Below are positions 28,101 to 36,244 of a DNA stretch of 64,000 nt, piece after piece. The stretch comes from a virus: IMG/VR virus record IMGVR_UViG_3300042519_001303, positions 22,771 through 86,770 of that record; one strand, 5' to 3'. The position numbers and the translations under genes are program-made. The first letter of the stretch is position 1. Each line of letters starts with the position of its first letter. Under the pieces are notes generated by a model. The model saw nothing but the letters and a program-made list of their open reading frames with translations, did not search any database and was not told the DNA's origin.

Positions 28101-29177
28101 AATATTGATGACATGATTCAACAACACGATTTAGGTGATCACCATCATGTTGTTAAAGACCTTGTAGCAAGACACGTAGGTATCAGTTTGTCTGAAAGTC
28201 TTATTAAAGCTACCAACCCTGAAACTAAAGCCGCCTATAAACCAGCAGACTATTCTGAACACCTTGGAAAAGCAGCAAGAGCTGCAGCAGAAGGTAAAGA
28301 TATCACAGGTATTGAATCATCAGTAACAAGCCCCGGTGGTGTACGAAAAGAAGTATTAAATTACTTAAGAACAACGCTTCCAGCAGACCACCCACTATCT
28401 GCAAAACCAGTTGGAAACACCGCAAGAGAAGTTGTAGGTGAACCACTTTCACAAGAAGTGCGCCCATCTTTTGCAACTTTCCGTAAACCACGCTTAAATG
28501 CAAGAGCTACTGCTGCTGAATTGGAAAGTGTTACAGGAAGGTTTGATAATGACCCGCCACAGCCTGTAACACCTGCTCCAGTTCCTAAAGGACAACTAAC
28601 CTTACCAAGACAGTCAGAAACAAACAGGTTAAGCTCACAATTTAGTGTTCCAGAAAACGCGGATGTTTATACCAGAACAGCTTTACAAGGACTTCAAAAA
28701 GCTGAGTTTGTAAAATCTCCAATACTTAGAAATTTTGAAACTAATGAAAGAACTGGAGAAAGAAGATACACTGATAGTTTGGGAATAGCCAGTCACCCTG
28801 ATGATCAAATACTTGACGAAAAAGGTAAAGTTGCTGGCATTAACGTTACTTCACGTAATCCTCGTATGGGTAAACGCCTGTATGCTACTTCACCTGGACA
28901 AATATCCGATGCAAAACTAGAGTATGGCAATTCGGACGTATCGCCTGTTAATAGAAACATCCCTCCAACTCCATCACGTCAACAATCAGTAATGAACACT
29001 CGGCAACTTGGAACTGGAGCACAATTTGGTGAATCAGGATTGACACCGACTGATAGGCCACTCATGGCTGGTGACAGCATGCCAACTGGTCGTTTATTTA
29101 ACGCTGGACAGTACGCAAAAATTGCTCCAAAAAGAATGCGTCAACAAGAAGTACTCTCCCCTGATACAAACAACTAA
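25155..29177 (+). CDS. Very large unknown protein (1340 aa) with histone-like N terminus
   Basis: Longest gene in the window; starts after AGGAGACCCCCCACC. Residues 1-45 are Lys/Pro/Ala repeats (KKTTPKKPAAKK) resembling histone H1 tails. Much of the rest is polar, Ala/Glu-rich and probably helical or disordered, with scattered Arg-rich patches. No catalytic motif was found in residues 300-1100, although conserved-looking stretches such as DRLNRLMYGDPQGTKSE occur. A plausible role is an internal virion or ejected DNA-binding protein, but it could also be a structural scaffold. Confidence 0.6.
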   Translation: MAAKKKGASDKDPAPKKTTPKKPAAKKEDTPKKETKKKIGEGVSLPKSERAVSNNARANMLRLKKEKEDQEALLLSSGVSAQQASDAAEIARLAQIEALKGSSVVPERAALDEEDAAFSELTAKRALEDKARELSASKLSKGNKKTYGGRTAFRALPEARKASIMAARENTRKIIEAVKPARRGREQQAAEDAVLADVIGDTDTSTLVPPGENKRRQRSQARAAAGTTSNRSRTVRQQRAVSANVPKRDNTAKPVSTTRIDPKKLKRVPRDQAEIDREIQARKDKAASKSRVAGAGLPLNQVEGIDDNAMGNVATADTASRNFNREGEVTEVTRPSAQELSVAGISISSDRLNRLMYGDPQGTKSERLQSQNFWSQHPVESFFHPDAGNVDALKLAHERPDLLKPENREAAIAEGISPELHEELGNLTPEERHIRYEDAAANAPDKNAYDKFTSVIAQTYKEARQGTRGSTRVAGIEAEKPIEGLSHEKATEMAYKAGLAEIQKFQTMNNRGALNISESIKRLRRIEEENLVTKKDVAGESEQVIDPKQFEGLDTADISALILGGQVRTTAAPLNTVLSRQLFVKGAAPGKDKPDERPVSVKGTAAQGRSVLSEGMPARLQQQLRDNPVKAQRHLGKIAREATGSSLVVPHNPITGKSYGDTIQGAHFIEDPYTGTLAKVNMLAGMQTSAMDQFGELSTLTEDHPSYDPKLHAQHIGAHVLKVDPDKAFLASHADDEESDNETSVSLHRKVTTTDSTNSRHPNLPTLAGAIGDQHLEGVRKWQEAGLRTNPSVKEEAAADPYMDVSSDETGEAIKRHTAAALGLTDRPSQTMRTVNGVTFNTRGPVIPGRISQIISDRRALDTSAAESAAGAINDLSEGGTAAKADTVTDMPYKTAQQQAWSEINARQDESAAKRKAEDTTYDSDMSDYIKEMEGFDKENPGVVAREDLEQKASSIAGLSKTIANKAVQHITSGASPEAVGLNIDDMIQQHDLGDHHHVVKDLVARHVGISLSESLIKATNPETKAAYKPADYSEHLGKAARAAAEGKDITGIESSVTSPGGVRKEVLNYLRTTLPADHPLSAKPVGNTAREVVGEPLSQEVRPSFATFRKPRLNARATAAELESVTGRFDNDPPQPVTPAPVPKGQLTLPRQSETNRLSSQFSVPENADVYTRTALQGLQKAEFVKSPILRNFETNERTGERRYTDSLGIASHPDDQILDEKGKVAGINVTSRNPRMGKRLYATSPGQISDAKLEYGNSDVSPVNRNIPPTPSRQQSVMNTRQLGTGAQFGESGLTPTDRPLMAGDSMPTGRLFNAGQYAKIAPKRMRQQEVLSPDTNN

Positions 29178-29186
29178 ATATAAACA
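29178..29186 (+). promoter_or_regulatory. ATATAAACA motif, possible promoter element
   Basis: Lies in the 28-base gap between the large protein and the next small gene, 20 bases before its ATG. The same nine bases occur upstream of genes at 37667 and 56735, each time 15-40 bases before a start. No convincing -35 box. Confidence 0.3.
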
Positions 29187-29205
29187 CAAGGTGTAAACTA
29201 ACCAT

Positions 29206-29367
29206 ATGCGTAAGTACAATAATGATGATTGGCGAAAGCTAGCTAATTCACCACACTTAGATGATGAGTTTGACGATATATACGAAGAACAAGATAAGCT
29301 AGAACGCAAACAGAAACGTAAAGAAAAGGACCGTCATGGCCTCAAAGAAGACTTCTTCAACTTCTAA
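29206..29367 (+). CDS. 53-aa charged protein
   Basis: Begins MRKYNNDDWRKLANSPHLDD and contains many Asp/Glu then Lys/Arg residues (KLERKQKRKEKDRHG), ending EDFFNF. Weak ribosome site AAGGTG upstream. It overlaps the following basic gene by 32 bases. Not recognised; probably belongs with the small virion-associated proteins downstream. Confidence 0.5.
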   Translation: MRKYNNDDWRKLANSPHLDDEFDDIYEEQDKLERKQKRKEKDRHGLKEDFFNF

Positions 29368-29485
29368 GAAAAAGATCAATAAAAAAGTAGTTAAGAAGGT
29401 AGTACCACGCCCAAAGCCAATTTCTAATGTTGGTGGAGGACAAGGTGGCATTCTTGGAGCGTTTGGTGGAGTAAATGGCCGCTAG
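29336..29485 (+). CDS. 49-aa Lys/Gly-rich protein
   Basis: Starts after AAAGGACCGTC inside the previous gene. The Ser/Lys/Thr-rich basic first half (KKTSSTSKKKINKK) is followed by a Gly-rich tail (VGGGQGGILGAFGG). It overlaps the next start. Possibly DNA-binding or a small capsid accessory; no known family. Confidence 0.5.
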   Translation: MASKKTSSTSKKKINKKVVKKVVPRPKPISNVGGGQGGILGAFGGVNGR

Positions 29486-29978
29486 TCCAAACCAGCAGAC
29501 GTTTACCGATTGGGGTGGAGGGTATGACCCTTATACCCCCGAAAGCCAACCTCTGTTAGGACCTACCCCTGCCTTTCGTAATGCTAAAGACGCACAACTT
29601 TCAGCATGGGGTGGTTCCCCTGACACTCAGTATCCAGATGGTTACTTGGGCACCATGTCATCTAATCGACGACAAGATAAGATTCTAAATGCTGTACAAC
29701 GTACTAACACCCGCCCTTACACCCGTGGTGTCCACAAAGGTGAGAGGATCAATGCTGGTGATTATCTCTGGCCAGATGAGTTCAACCTACAGACAGGGTT
29801 AGTACTGCAGTCACAGGGCCTCAAATTTGCCCCTCCAGGGGCTGAACCGGTAAGATTAACTAATGATGGTAAAGCTGGTCCTAGAGGCATTCCTAGAGGC
29901 TTAGACCGCCCTCAAGAAGAAGTTGTAGACATGCAACGAAGAAGCCTATTAAAGTCACTTGCTCCCCCGTGGAGATGA
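29475..29978 (+). CDS. Unknown, probably virion-associated protein (167 aa)
   Basis: Pro/Gly/Tyr-rich, low hydrophobicity (DWGGGYDPYTPESQPLLGPT; APPGAEPVRLTNDG). First of a series of eight small, mostly disordered proteins between 29206 and 33825. The absence of enzyme motifs and the Gly/Pro/Asn composition suggest capsid or tail decoration or scaffold roles. Inference from composition and context only. Confidence 0.55.
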   Translation: MAASPNQQTFTDWGGGYDPYTPESQPLLGPTPAFRNAKDAQLSAWGGSPDTQYPDGYLGTMSSNRRQDKILNAVQRTNTRPYTRGVHKGERINAGDYLWPDEFNLQTGLVLQSQGLKFAPPGAEPVRLTNDGKAGPRGIPRGLDRPQEEVVDMQRRSLLKSLAPPWR

Positions 29979-29981
29979 TAA

Positions 29982-30065
29982 ACTTGTATACAAACAGAAG
30001 AACTTGAAAAAGAAGTTGAGCGCCTAAAAGCTCTTAATGACTCACCCACTAATTTAAAGGATTAA
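29982..30065 (+). other. Coding-like short frame without normal start codon
   Basis: After the previous stop the frame ACT-TGT-ATA-CAA continues to a stop as IQTEELEKEVERLKALND-SPTNLKD, a plausible coiled-coil peptide with coding character. No ATG, GTG or TTG is available; an ATA at 29988 would be the only near start. It may be a decayed gene, a gene using ATA, or contain a sequencing error. Confidence 0.3.
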
Positions 30066-30068
30066 CTT

Positions 30069-30467
30069 ATGGGAATTAAAGATACTATGCGAGGCGGTTC
30101 TGGTGGCACCCATGCTGCCACAGGTCGTCAGGATTTTCCACACCCCCAAGTCGCAGCTGCTGGTGGTGGAAAAGGACCTCCCGATGATCCTAACGATCCC
30201 AATAAAGCACCCACTTCACATAATAAGCCCAATCTGGTGTATCAGGATAGATGGGATAGTAATGCACTTAATGCTAAACCTGAAAGAAACAATAAAGATC
30301 CTGAGCCAGAAGTAGATCTTAATGCTTTAAGAAAATCAGTAAAAGATGGTAATGCTCCAATGGTGGAGCATAACCAAGATGAAGCAACTATAAAAAGAGA
30401 AGCAAAAGAGAACCCTAGTCAAGGCCCAAGTATGGATGACATTAGGAATGCAATAAAAGGTCAGTAA
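30069..30467 (+). CDS. Disordered protein with IKD-RGGS-G-HA N-terminal motif
   Basis: 132 residues. Begins MGIKDTMRGGSGGTHAATGR, closely matching the start of the otherwise different protein at 56735 (MAIKDMFRGGSDGEHAHS). The rest is Pro/Asn/Asp-rich (PPDDPNDPNKAPTSHNKPN) with a short helical end. The shared start could be a targeting or assembly signal. No enzymatic motif. Confidence 0.55.
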   Translation: MGIKDTMRGGSGGTHAATGRQDFPHPQVAAAGGGKGPPDDPNDPNKAPTSHNKPNLVYQDRWDSNALNAKPERNNKDPEPEVDLNALRKSVKDGNAPMVEHNQDEATIKREAKENPSQGPSMDDIRNAIKGQ

Positions 30468-30501
30468 CAACATGGCAAATACACAACAAGGAGAACACAA
30501 T

Positions 30502-30699
30502 ATGATTAAGCCTCACATGACAATTGCTGAAGCTTGGTACAAGATTAACGTCGAAGGACTTAACCCAGGTCCTTTTTTAGAAGAAGCCCGTAAAAGTCAT
30601 GCAAAACTTAGAGAGCAATACAAAGATGTAATTGCTGCAGCTGAAAAAATGAGAAGCAGTTTAGGTAACCGAAGAAGCTACAAAGATTACACAGGCTAA
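30502..30699 (+). CDS. 65-aa helical protein
   Basis: Start at 30502, eight bases after AAGGAG, is preferred over the ATG at 30472, which lacks a site. Sequence begins MIKPHMTIAEAWYKINVEGL, followed by a charged coiled coil (ARKSHAKLREQYKDVIAAAE). Not recognised. Confidence 0.55.
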   Translation: MIKPHMTIAEAWYKINVEGLNPGPFLEEARKSHAKLREQYKDVIAAAEKMRSSLGNRRSYKDYTG

Positions 30700-30716
30700 A
30701 TTTTAAAGGAGTTATT

Positions 30717-31157
30717 ATGGCAAATGGACAAGATACTGGAGCACATTCAGGTAGACAAGGTGGCAGAGATTCTCATGCTACTAGAAAAGCTGGTAAGCTC
30801 GCACCTTCAGGTGACATGGGTACCCCAGAAATTAACGCTAAAGTAAAAGAAGCTAACCCAATGCCTGCTGGAGGAACAGCTCCTGAGGGTACAACTAAAA
30901 TTTACCAAACCCCCGCTAGTTTGCAGGGATATGGTAAAGCAGCACATGCTGTTCCTAATGAAAGTATGCCTGGGATTAAAGATCATTATAAAGACCTTAG
31001 AAGAGGTACTAACAACTCAGGTAAAAACCCAGAAAATCAAACAATGGGTAGACAAACCGCTCGAGATGTTTCAGTGACTACTGGTGGCGGTAAATCAACT
31101 ATGATTCAAGACGCTTATGGTAAGCCAACTACTAACAACCTTGGAGTCAGCTACTAA
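30717..31157 (+). CDS. Gly/Asn/Lys-rich protein with QDTGxHxGR motif
   Basis: 146 residues after AAAGGAGTTATT. N terminus NGQDTGAHSGRQGGRDSHA resembles an internal segment of the protein at 54035 (RQDTGSHPGRKTDRSAH). Mostly disordered, Gly/Pro/Asn/Thr-rich. Part of the small virion-associated cluster. No function assigned. Confidence 0.55.
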   Translation: MANGQDTGAHSGRQGGRDSHATRKAGKLAPSGDMGTPEINAKVKEANPMPAGGTAPEGTTKIYQTPASLQGYGKAAHAVPNESMPGIKDHYKDLRRGTNNSGKNPENQTMGRQTARDVSVTTGGGKSTMIQDAYGKPTTNNLGVSY

Positions 31158-31158
31158 A

Positions 31159-31365
31159 ATGGCAATTGTTGGGACCACCAGAGGTGGAGCAGACGCAGGT
31201 CGTGGGGACAACCCCCATGCTCGTCCACGTCTCAAAGCTACCCCTGCTGATGAAATCAGTGATGACTTCAAAGCAGTAGGTGAAGCAATCAAAGGTGTTG
31301 TTCACAGTAAGTTTGGTAATCAACCCACTCAACGTCCAGTTCTTAAGACACAGACGGAGGAATAG
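31159..31365 (+). CDS. 68-aa unknown protein
   Basis: Start at 31159, two bases after the previous stop; the longer frame from 31117 lies inside the upstream gene. Begins MAIVGTTRGGADAGRGDNPH, again with RGG and a following His, then a helix (DEISDDFKAVGEAIKGVVHS). It overlaps the next GTG start. Unknown. Confidence 0.5.
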   Translation: MAIVGTTRGGADAGRGDNPHARPRLKATPADEISDDFKAVGEAIKGVVHSKFGNQPTQRPVLKTQTEE

Positions 31366-31658
31366 TGGCAAAGCCTTGGGGTACACGTCAAGAGTTTCTA
31401 GTGGATCAGGCCCTTCAGGCCGCCGTTAGCGACCCCGAAACTATACGTGCAATCCGCCCCACTGTTCCTCAACAGCTATTTCCACAAACCCGTGGGTTCA
31501 TGAAGCAGTCACCTACTCTTATGGATATCTTTAGCATGAGTCGTTATGGTGTAAAGAACCGTTCATGGGTTTCAGGTATGCCAGTTATGCCAGAAATGAA
31601 TACAGGTGAGTTTGAAGGTACTGGAAGGTACTCAATGAACTCGTTAGGAAACGTATAA
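31365..31658 (+). CDS. 97-aa unknown protein, GTG start
   Basis: GTG at 31365 overlaps the previous TAG and follows ACGGAGGAATA, a good ribosome site. Compact sequence (RQEFLVDQALQAAVSDPETI; FPQTRGFMKQSPTLMDIFSM) with more hydrophobic residues than its neighbours, so it may be folded. Unrecognised. Confidence 0.6.
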   Translation: MAKPWGTRQEFLVDQALQAAVSDPETIRAIRPTVPQQLFPQTRGFMKQSPTLMDIFSMSRYGVKNRSWVSGMPVMPEMNTGEFEGTGRYSMNSLGNV

Positions 31659-31659
31659 C

Positions 31660-33585
31660 ATGCCCTTTAACGGAGATTTCTATACTCAAGACGAAGGTAA
31701 AGCACCTTCACACGACTTTTACACTCAAAATATGAAGCAAAAGGGTGTCCTTCCAGGCTCTTGGCAAATGCGTCAAGCGTATGCCAATGGTTCAGGTGGA
31801 GCAGAAGGTAGCAACCCAAATCAACCAGCTTTTCAAAGTAGTTATTCTAGGGATGTTGGTGATCGTTTAGGTGGTAATACATCTACTTACAACGCCCGTG
31901 GAGTAACTGGTACTACCTCTGTTCCTGGTTCAGGAGAAAGCTATAATAGTAAAAGATGGGGCGCCACCGGTTCTAATGAAGAAAACACTTTAAAAAACTT
32001 CTTTGGAGCTAAAGGAAAACTTAAAAAAAGTAAAGAATCAACTCCTGGAAAAGGTTCACCAGGCGGTCAAGGAAGTGATGAGGATATGGCAATAGCATCT
32101 AACAACAACGTAAAAGTTGGAAAAAACGCAAGGCAGTCTGGTAACCAGTCTGGTGGTGCGAACATCCAAGCAGGTGGAGACATCGATGCTGGTAGCTCAG
32201 TTGGATTTGGAGCCACTAACAGTGGTGGGGGTGTCCAACAGATTGGTGGCGAAGGCTCTCGTCAAGTTCACAACCAATTTATGTTTGACCCCAACCATCC
32301 AAGATGGAGTGGTGATCCTGGAGATAAGCCTAAAGCCGATAAGCCCAAGGCAGATACACCTAAAGAACCTGAAAAATGGGCACCCGAAGATCGGGGTGAC
32401 AGAGACATGGGTCTACCCAGAAAGGGTGAACCTGGTTCAAACACTGGTGGAATGCCCAGCCAATATGAAGGTATGGGTGGAGACTATGATGCCACAGGCA
32501 CTGGTTCAAAACCACCGACTGGTTCAACACCAGGAACATCAACACCTCCTGACCAAGGAGACAACTTTGGTGGAGGTGATCCACGTGTTGTAAAGAAAAC
32601 GCGACGTAAAGGCACCCCTGGACAAGCTGAACAACCTTATCCAAAGCCCACTAAACGTAAGGTAGGTGGGCAGGGACCTTCTTGGGAACAAGGAGATGAG
32701 GGTTCTCTTGCTAAAAAGTTTCCTAATGCAATTGAAGGTACTTCAACTGAAGGAACTCCTACGACTGGCCTTCCAACAACCCCTTCAGGGACTGACATAG
32801 AGAAGTTTCGTGGTGGTGTACCTGCAGGTACTGGGCAAACTCCTACTACTGGAGCACCTCCTACTGTGGATAACTCTACAGGTGCCCCAAAAGGCCCCGG
32901 TTTCTTTGGAAGAATGTGGAACAAAGCTGCTGACCGTGTAATGACCGCACCTGGTGGTGGGCCAATCAACTTTGGTCCAGGAGCAGAATACACACGTACT
33001 CCAGATCGTGGTTTGCCCGCAGGACCACAAGTAATGGGTGAAATAGGCACTGGAGCACCTACTCCAATGGGTGAAATTGGTCCCGGACCAAGAGCTGTTG
33101 GACCTGGTTCTAGAGTAATGGGAGCAATTGGTGCAGGAGATAGTCCTGCTAGTGCCCCTATTCAACAGGTCAACCCAAGAGGAACCTATGGTCACCCCAC
33201 GAATGGTTCTTTTGGTGGACGTGGACCAGGAAGAGGTGCCCCTAGAATCACTCGTTTTGGTGATATGGGCATGGGTGTTCCTATGCAAGGTTCTGTTCCT
33301 AATGGTGGAATGCCACCACAGTATGAGGGTATGGGCGGGGATTATGATGCGACTGGTCCACAAACTGCCCCCTCACGCCACCCTAGACCTGGTGGTCAAA
33401 GAACGCCTTATGAAGGACCCTCACGCCACCCTAGACCACCACTTCCTGCAGGTTCAAGACCTTATGTAGGACCCTCACGTCACCCTAGACCCGGAGATCC
33501 TTATCCTTCTCAAGGTGTTGAAGCAAGTCGAAGATTTGGTGTTGAGAGTGATGACTATGGTCGTCCGCAAGATTTTAACTACTGA
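31660..33585 (+). CDS. Large Gly/Pro-rich repetitive protein (641 aa)
   Basis: Low-complexity protein. Residues ~145-170 carry NNNVKVGKNARQSGNQSGG, matched by the small protein at 36245. The unit GGMP(S/P)QYEGMGGDYDATG occurs twice (about residues 265 and 555). The unit (G)PSRHPRP occurs four times near the C terminus, and MGEIGTG/MGEIGPG/MGAIGAG tandem variants lie near 450-490. Probably disordered and virion-associated, such as a fibrous decoration or scaffolding protein. No catalytic motif visible. Confidence 0.6.
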   Translation: MPFNGDFYTQDEGKAPSHDFYTQNMKQKGVLPGSWQMRQAYANGSGGAEGSNPNQPAFQSSYSRDVGDRLGGNTSTYNARGVTGTTSVPGSGESYNSKRWGATGSNEENTLKNFFGAKGKLKKSKESTPGKGSPGGQGSDEDMAIASNNNVKVGKNARQSGNQSGGANIQAGGDIDAGSSVGFGATNSGGGVQQIGGEGSRQVHNQFMFDPNHPRWSGDPGDKPKADKPKADTPKEPEKWAPEDRGDRDMGLPRKGEPGSNTGGMPSQYEGMGGDYDATGTGSKPPTGSTPGTSTPPDQGDNFGGGDPRVVKKTRRKGTPGQAEQPYPKPTKRKVGGQGPSWEQGDEGSLAKKFPNAIEGTSTEGTPTTGLPTTPSGTDIEKFRGGVPAGTGQTPTTGAPPTVDNSTGAPKGPGFFGRMWNKAADRVMTAPGGGPINFGPGAEYTRTPDRGLPAGPQVMGEIGTGAPTPMGEIGPGPRAVGPGSRVMGAIGAGDSPASAPIQQVNPRGTYGHPTNGSFGGRGPGRGAPRITRFGDMGMGVPMQGSVPNGGMPPQYEGMGGDYDATGPQTAPSRHPRPGGQRTPYEGPSRHPRPPLPAGSRPYVGPSRHPRPGDPYPSQGVEASRRFGVESDDYGRPQDFNY

Positions 33586-33603
33586 TAGGCAAGGAGCCCC
33601 CAA

Positions 33604-33825
33604 ATGGCAGTTAATACAGAAAGATCAATGAATGGTGATCGTAAGCTCGGAGAAAACGACGGTATGATGAAGAGTATTGCTCCAAGTCGAGGTGGCATTC
33701 TTGAAGAAGAACATGCACTTGAAAGAGCAAAATTGCTTCAAACTCAGTATAATGTCGTTGACAAGAAGCGTGGAGTTAATGTATCATCAGATAATGATTA
33801 CGAATACGGCTACGCAGACGACTGA
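33604..33825 (+). CDS. 73-aa unknown protein
   Basis: Starts after AAGGAGCCCCCAA. Charged, with a central helix (LEEEHALERAKLLQTQYNVV) and an acidic Tyr/Asp-rich tail (DNDYEYGYADD) like the C terminus of the protein at 54035 (DYGYEDLYE). End of the small-protein cluster. Confidence 0.6.
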   Translation: MAVNTERSMNGDRKLGENDGMMKSIAPSRGGILEEEHALERAKLLQTQYNVVDKKRGVNVSSDNDYEYGYADD

Positions 33826-33851
33826 GTAGTACAAACAATTAGGAGTACAAT

Positions 33852-34307
33852 ATGCCCCGTCTTTTGACGTGTCAAACCTGTGGAACCATGTACAGAATGA
33901 AGGACTATGAAGGTCCTGTTCAATATGACATGGAGCTTATAGAGCTATGCAATAGGCATCTTGGTCAGGCCGCAAACCCTGATCCAGACGCCCATAAGTC
34001 ACTTATTATTAGATGCGATCAAGCCACCTGGGAAAAACTTGGTGATGAGACTCAGATCAAAAAAGAACTTGCCAAAAATGAATGGGAAGTTCGTGAACTA
34101 AAAGATGATCTAAAAGTTGAAGCTCTTAGGTGCTTTAGTAGACATAACCGCCCAGCAGGTATGTGCATTGATTATGAGGATGAAAGCAAGACGATTGGTC
34201 GTAAGATTGGTGTTCCTAAAGAAAACCGCCAATACCTTTGTCACTATTGCCCAGCACAAGAATTTGTGACTCATAAAAATCGCATTGCCAAAGGGATGTA
34301 TGACTAG
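33852..34307 (+). CDS. Zinc-binding protein, unknown
   Basis: 151 residues after AGGAGTACAAT. CQTCGTMYRM at the N terminus and, much later, C(F)SRHNRPAGMCIDYED and CHYCPAQ form at least two cysteine pairs, suggesting a bound zinc. The middle is helical and charged. Start of a three-gene run with overlapping ends (to 36204). No activity can be assigned. Confidence 0.6.
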   Translation: MPRLLTCQTCGTMYRMKDYEGPVQYDMELIELCNRHLGQAANPDPDAHKSLIIRCDQATWEKLGDETQIKKELAKNEWEVRELKDDLKVEALRCFSRHNRPAGMCIDYEDESKTIGRKIGVPKENRQYLCHYCPAQEFVTHKNRIAKGMYD

Positions 34308-34777
34308 TGATATTGTTTAACTTTTCTGTATTGGCCCGTCCAGCAGATTCAATAGCACTCCGTCAGCCAGATCCACAAGGGCTTTATATTTGGCGTATGT
34401 TGCATGAACAGTCACTTGGACGCATATGCCTAGTAGTTAATGAGGACTACAGCAAATTAGTACTTGAAGATTGGCTTAAAAAAGAAGGAATAAAACCTTC
34501 ATTTTATGAAATGCTTGATGAACCTGACCCTTATCTACAGGCAGAGAAGATAAACCGTATTGGTGCAATATTTGGCAAGCCGGAATGGTACGTAGATAAC
34601 AACCCTAGAACCTGTGCAGAGCTACTTAAACTAGGCATGGCTACCCTTTTAATTGCTTCCCCTTATCTAGTACGACCTGAATGGTCTAACATGAAGATAA
34701 TAAAAGAGTGGGATGTTTTAGTTGAGGAATTAGACAGTCAAGCCCTAAAGGCTGCTGAGAAGACCTGGAGAGAGTAA
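34307..34777 (+). CDS. Unknown protein, possible HAD-like fold
   Basis: GTG start overlapping the previous TAG. 156 residues. ICLVVNEDYSKLVLEDWLKKE and WYVDNNPRTCAELLKLGMAT look like the strand-helix pattern and the DNNP motif of degenerate HAD-type proteins, in which a late Asp follows a strand. The N-terminal catalytic DxD is not seen, so enzymatic activity is doubtful. Transcribed with the next gene, overlapping by one base. Confidence 0.5.
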   Translation: MILFNFSVLARPADSIALRQPDPQGLYIWRMLHEQSLGRICLVVNEDYSKLVLEDWLKKEGIKPSFYEMLDEPDPYLQAEKINRIGAIFGKPEWYVDNNPRTCAELLKLGMATLLIASPYLVRPEWSNMKIIKEWDVLVEELDSQALKAAEKTWRE

Positions 34778-36204
34778 TGCACATATTCTTTGGAGGTGCT
34801 GAAAAAGGCACCCATAGAAACCTACTTATAGCTAATGACATAACTAGAGTAGCTGTTAACGTCACTCACTTACCTATCCCAAAACGTAAAGAGTTTAATC
34901 CTCAAGAGGTATTTGCCTCCGCTGAAATACTGGTGTACACATCAGAGGGGGATGAAGACCTTAATAAGTACGAAACTTTCGTAAGAGACCACGCTGACTC
35001 CCTATCAGTTGTTATTGGGCGTCCTGATATGGATGGAGACTGGCTGGGAGACAAGTATGTCCCGGTATGGTCAGATGACGACGATTTAGAAAGATTGGCA
35101 TGGTTATGTCAACGTTATGGTAGAGCTGCCATATCAGACAAGGCTATAAACTCTAAAACACTTCCGCGTATCCGGTCCCTCTCGCAGCGTTGGGGAGCAA
35201 AGCTTTATGGTTTAACAAGTAAACCTGATGTTATCCAATCATTACCTTGGGAAGCTGTTGTAGTGGGATCATGGACCTCATCCATACGCTACGGCGAAAC
35301 CCAAATATGGGACGGTCATGGTCTCCACAGATACCCTGCGCAGCAGAAAGAATCTGCTCGTAAAAAGCATAGAGCAGACATTTTAAGATTAGGTATTGAT
35401 TACGATGCAATCTTAGAAGATAACGTAACGGCGGTTGGGTCACTTGCAATCAAGTCTTGGAAGGCCTGGGAGCAGTCCACATTTTTGGGCTATGACCCCC
35501 AAGTTATTGATGATGAGTCCGAGTTTGGAGAGGTAGAAGAGGGGGATATAGTTGCTATACCCCCTATGTCACCTAATGCGGATAAACCGGTTTCTAAGGG
35601 GGGTAATATTGCTATCTCCCACCTAGAGAAGCGGCACGAAAGTGACCGTGTATTGCTACCGGTTATGGGCATAGAACATATCTTGTCAATGGGTACACAA
35701 AGTGGCTCTGAACAGGGAGAACACATAGAAATTGCCCCTACAGAGACACCTGTTATTAGGTACCAAAGTGGTCCTCTACGACAATGCGATAGTTGCTATC
35801 TTGCATCGCGTTGTCCTGCATTCAAGGAACATTCAGATTGTGGGTTTAAGTTACCTGTAGAAATACGTTCTAAGGATCAGTTAAACGCTGTTCTACAGGC
35901 CATGATTGAGATGCAAGCTAGCCGAGTTTTGTTTGCAAGATTTGCTGAAGAACTGGAAGGCCAAGGTCTTGACCCAGCTTTGTCATCAGAGATGGATAGG
36001 TTATTCTCCCTCATTGACAAGTTCAAGAATATTTCTGACACCCGTGATCTTATGCGTATTGAAGTGGAAGCAAGAGGTAACGCAGGGGTACTTTCTAGAC
36101 TGTTTGGTAGCAAAGCTGGAGAAACAGCTAGACAACTTCCTAGTGGAGGATTGGGCCCAAATCAGACTGACCAATTTATTCAAGATGTAATTGACTTAAG
36201 CTAA
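34777..36204 (+). CDS. Unknown 475-aa protein with Cys cluster
   Basis: The N-terminal ~170 residues are alpha/beta (MHIFFGGAEKGTHRNLLIAN; SLSVVIGRPDMDGDWLGD; AKLYGLTSKP). The centre is acidic and disordered. A cysteine cluster CDSCYLASRCPAFKEHSDC lies near residue 340, then a helical C-terminal region (MDRLFSLIDKFKNISDTRDL). The helical end is somewhat like small terminase or sigma-type regions, but I cannot assign either. It forms an overlapping trio with the two genes before it. Confidence 0.5.
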   Translation: MHIFFGGAEKGTHRNLLIANDITRVAVNVTHLPIPKRKEFNPQEVFASAEILVYTSEGDEDLNKYETFVRDHADSLSVVIGRPDMDGDWLGDKYVPVWSDDDDLERLAWLCQRYGRAAISDKAINSKTLPRIRSLSQRWGAKLYGLTSKPDVIQSLPWEAVVVGSWTSSIRYGETQIWDGHGLHRYPAQQKESARKKHRADILRLGIDYDAILEDNVTAVGSLAIKSWKAWEQSTFLGYDPQVIDDESEFGEVEEGDIVAIPPMSPNADKPVSKGGNIAISHLEKRHESDRVLLPVMGIEHILSMGTQSGSEQGEHIEIAPTETPVIRYQSGPLRQCDSCYLASRCPAFKEHSDCGFKLPVEIRSKDQLNAVLQAMIEMQASRVLFARFAEELEGQGLDPALSSEMDRLFSLIDKFKNISDTRDLMRIEVEARGNAGVLSRLFGSKAGETARQLPSGGLGPNQTDQFIQDVIDLS

Positions 36205-36244
36205 CTTTGTCTGTAGACTACAAGTAACACAACAAGGAGGAACC

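Noticed and set aside
32785-33363. 192-aa frame on the opposite strand of the Gly/Pro-rich gene
   Set aside because: Composition is the mirror of Gly/Pro codons; no start site and inside a well-supported gene.
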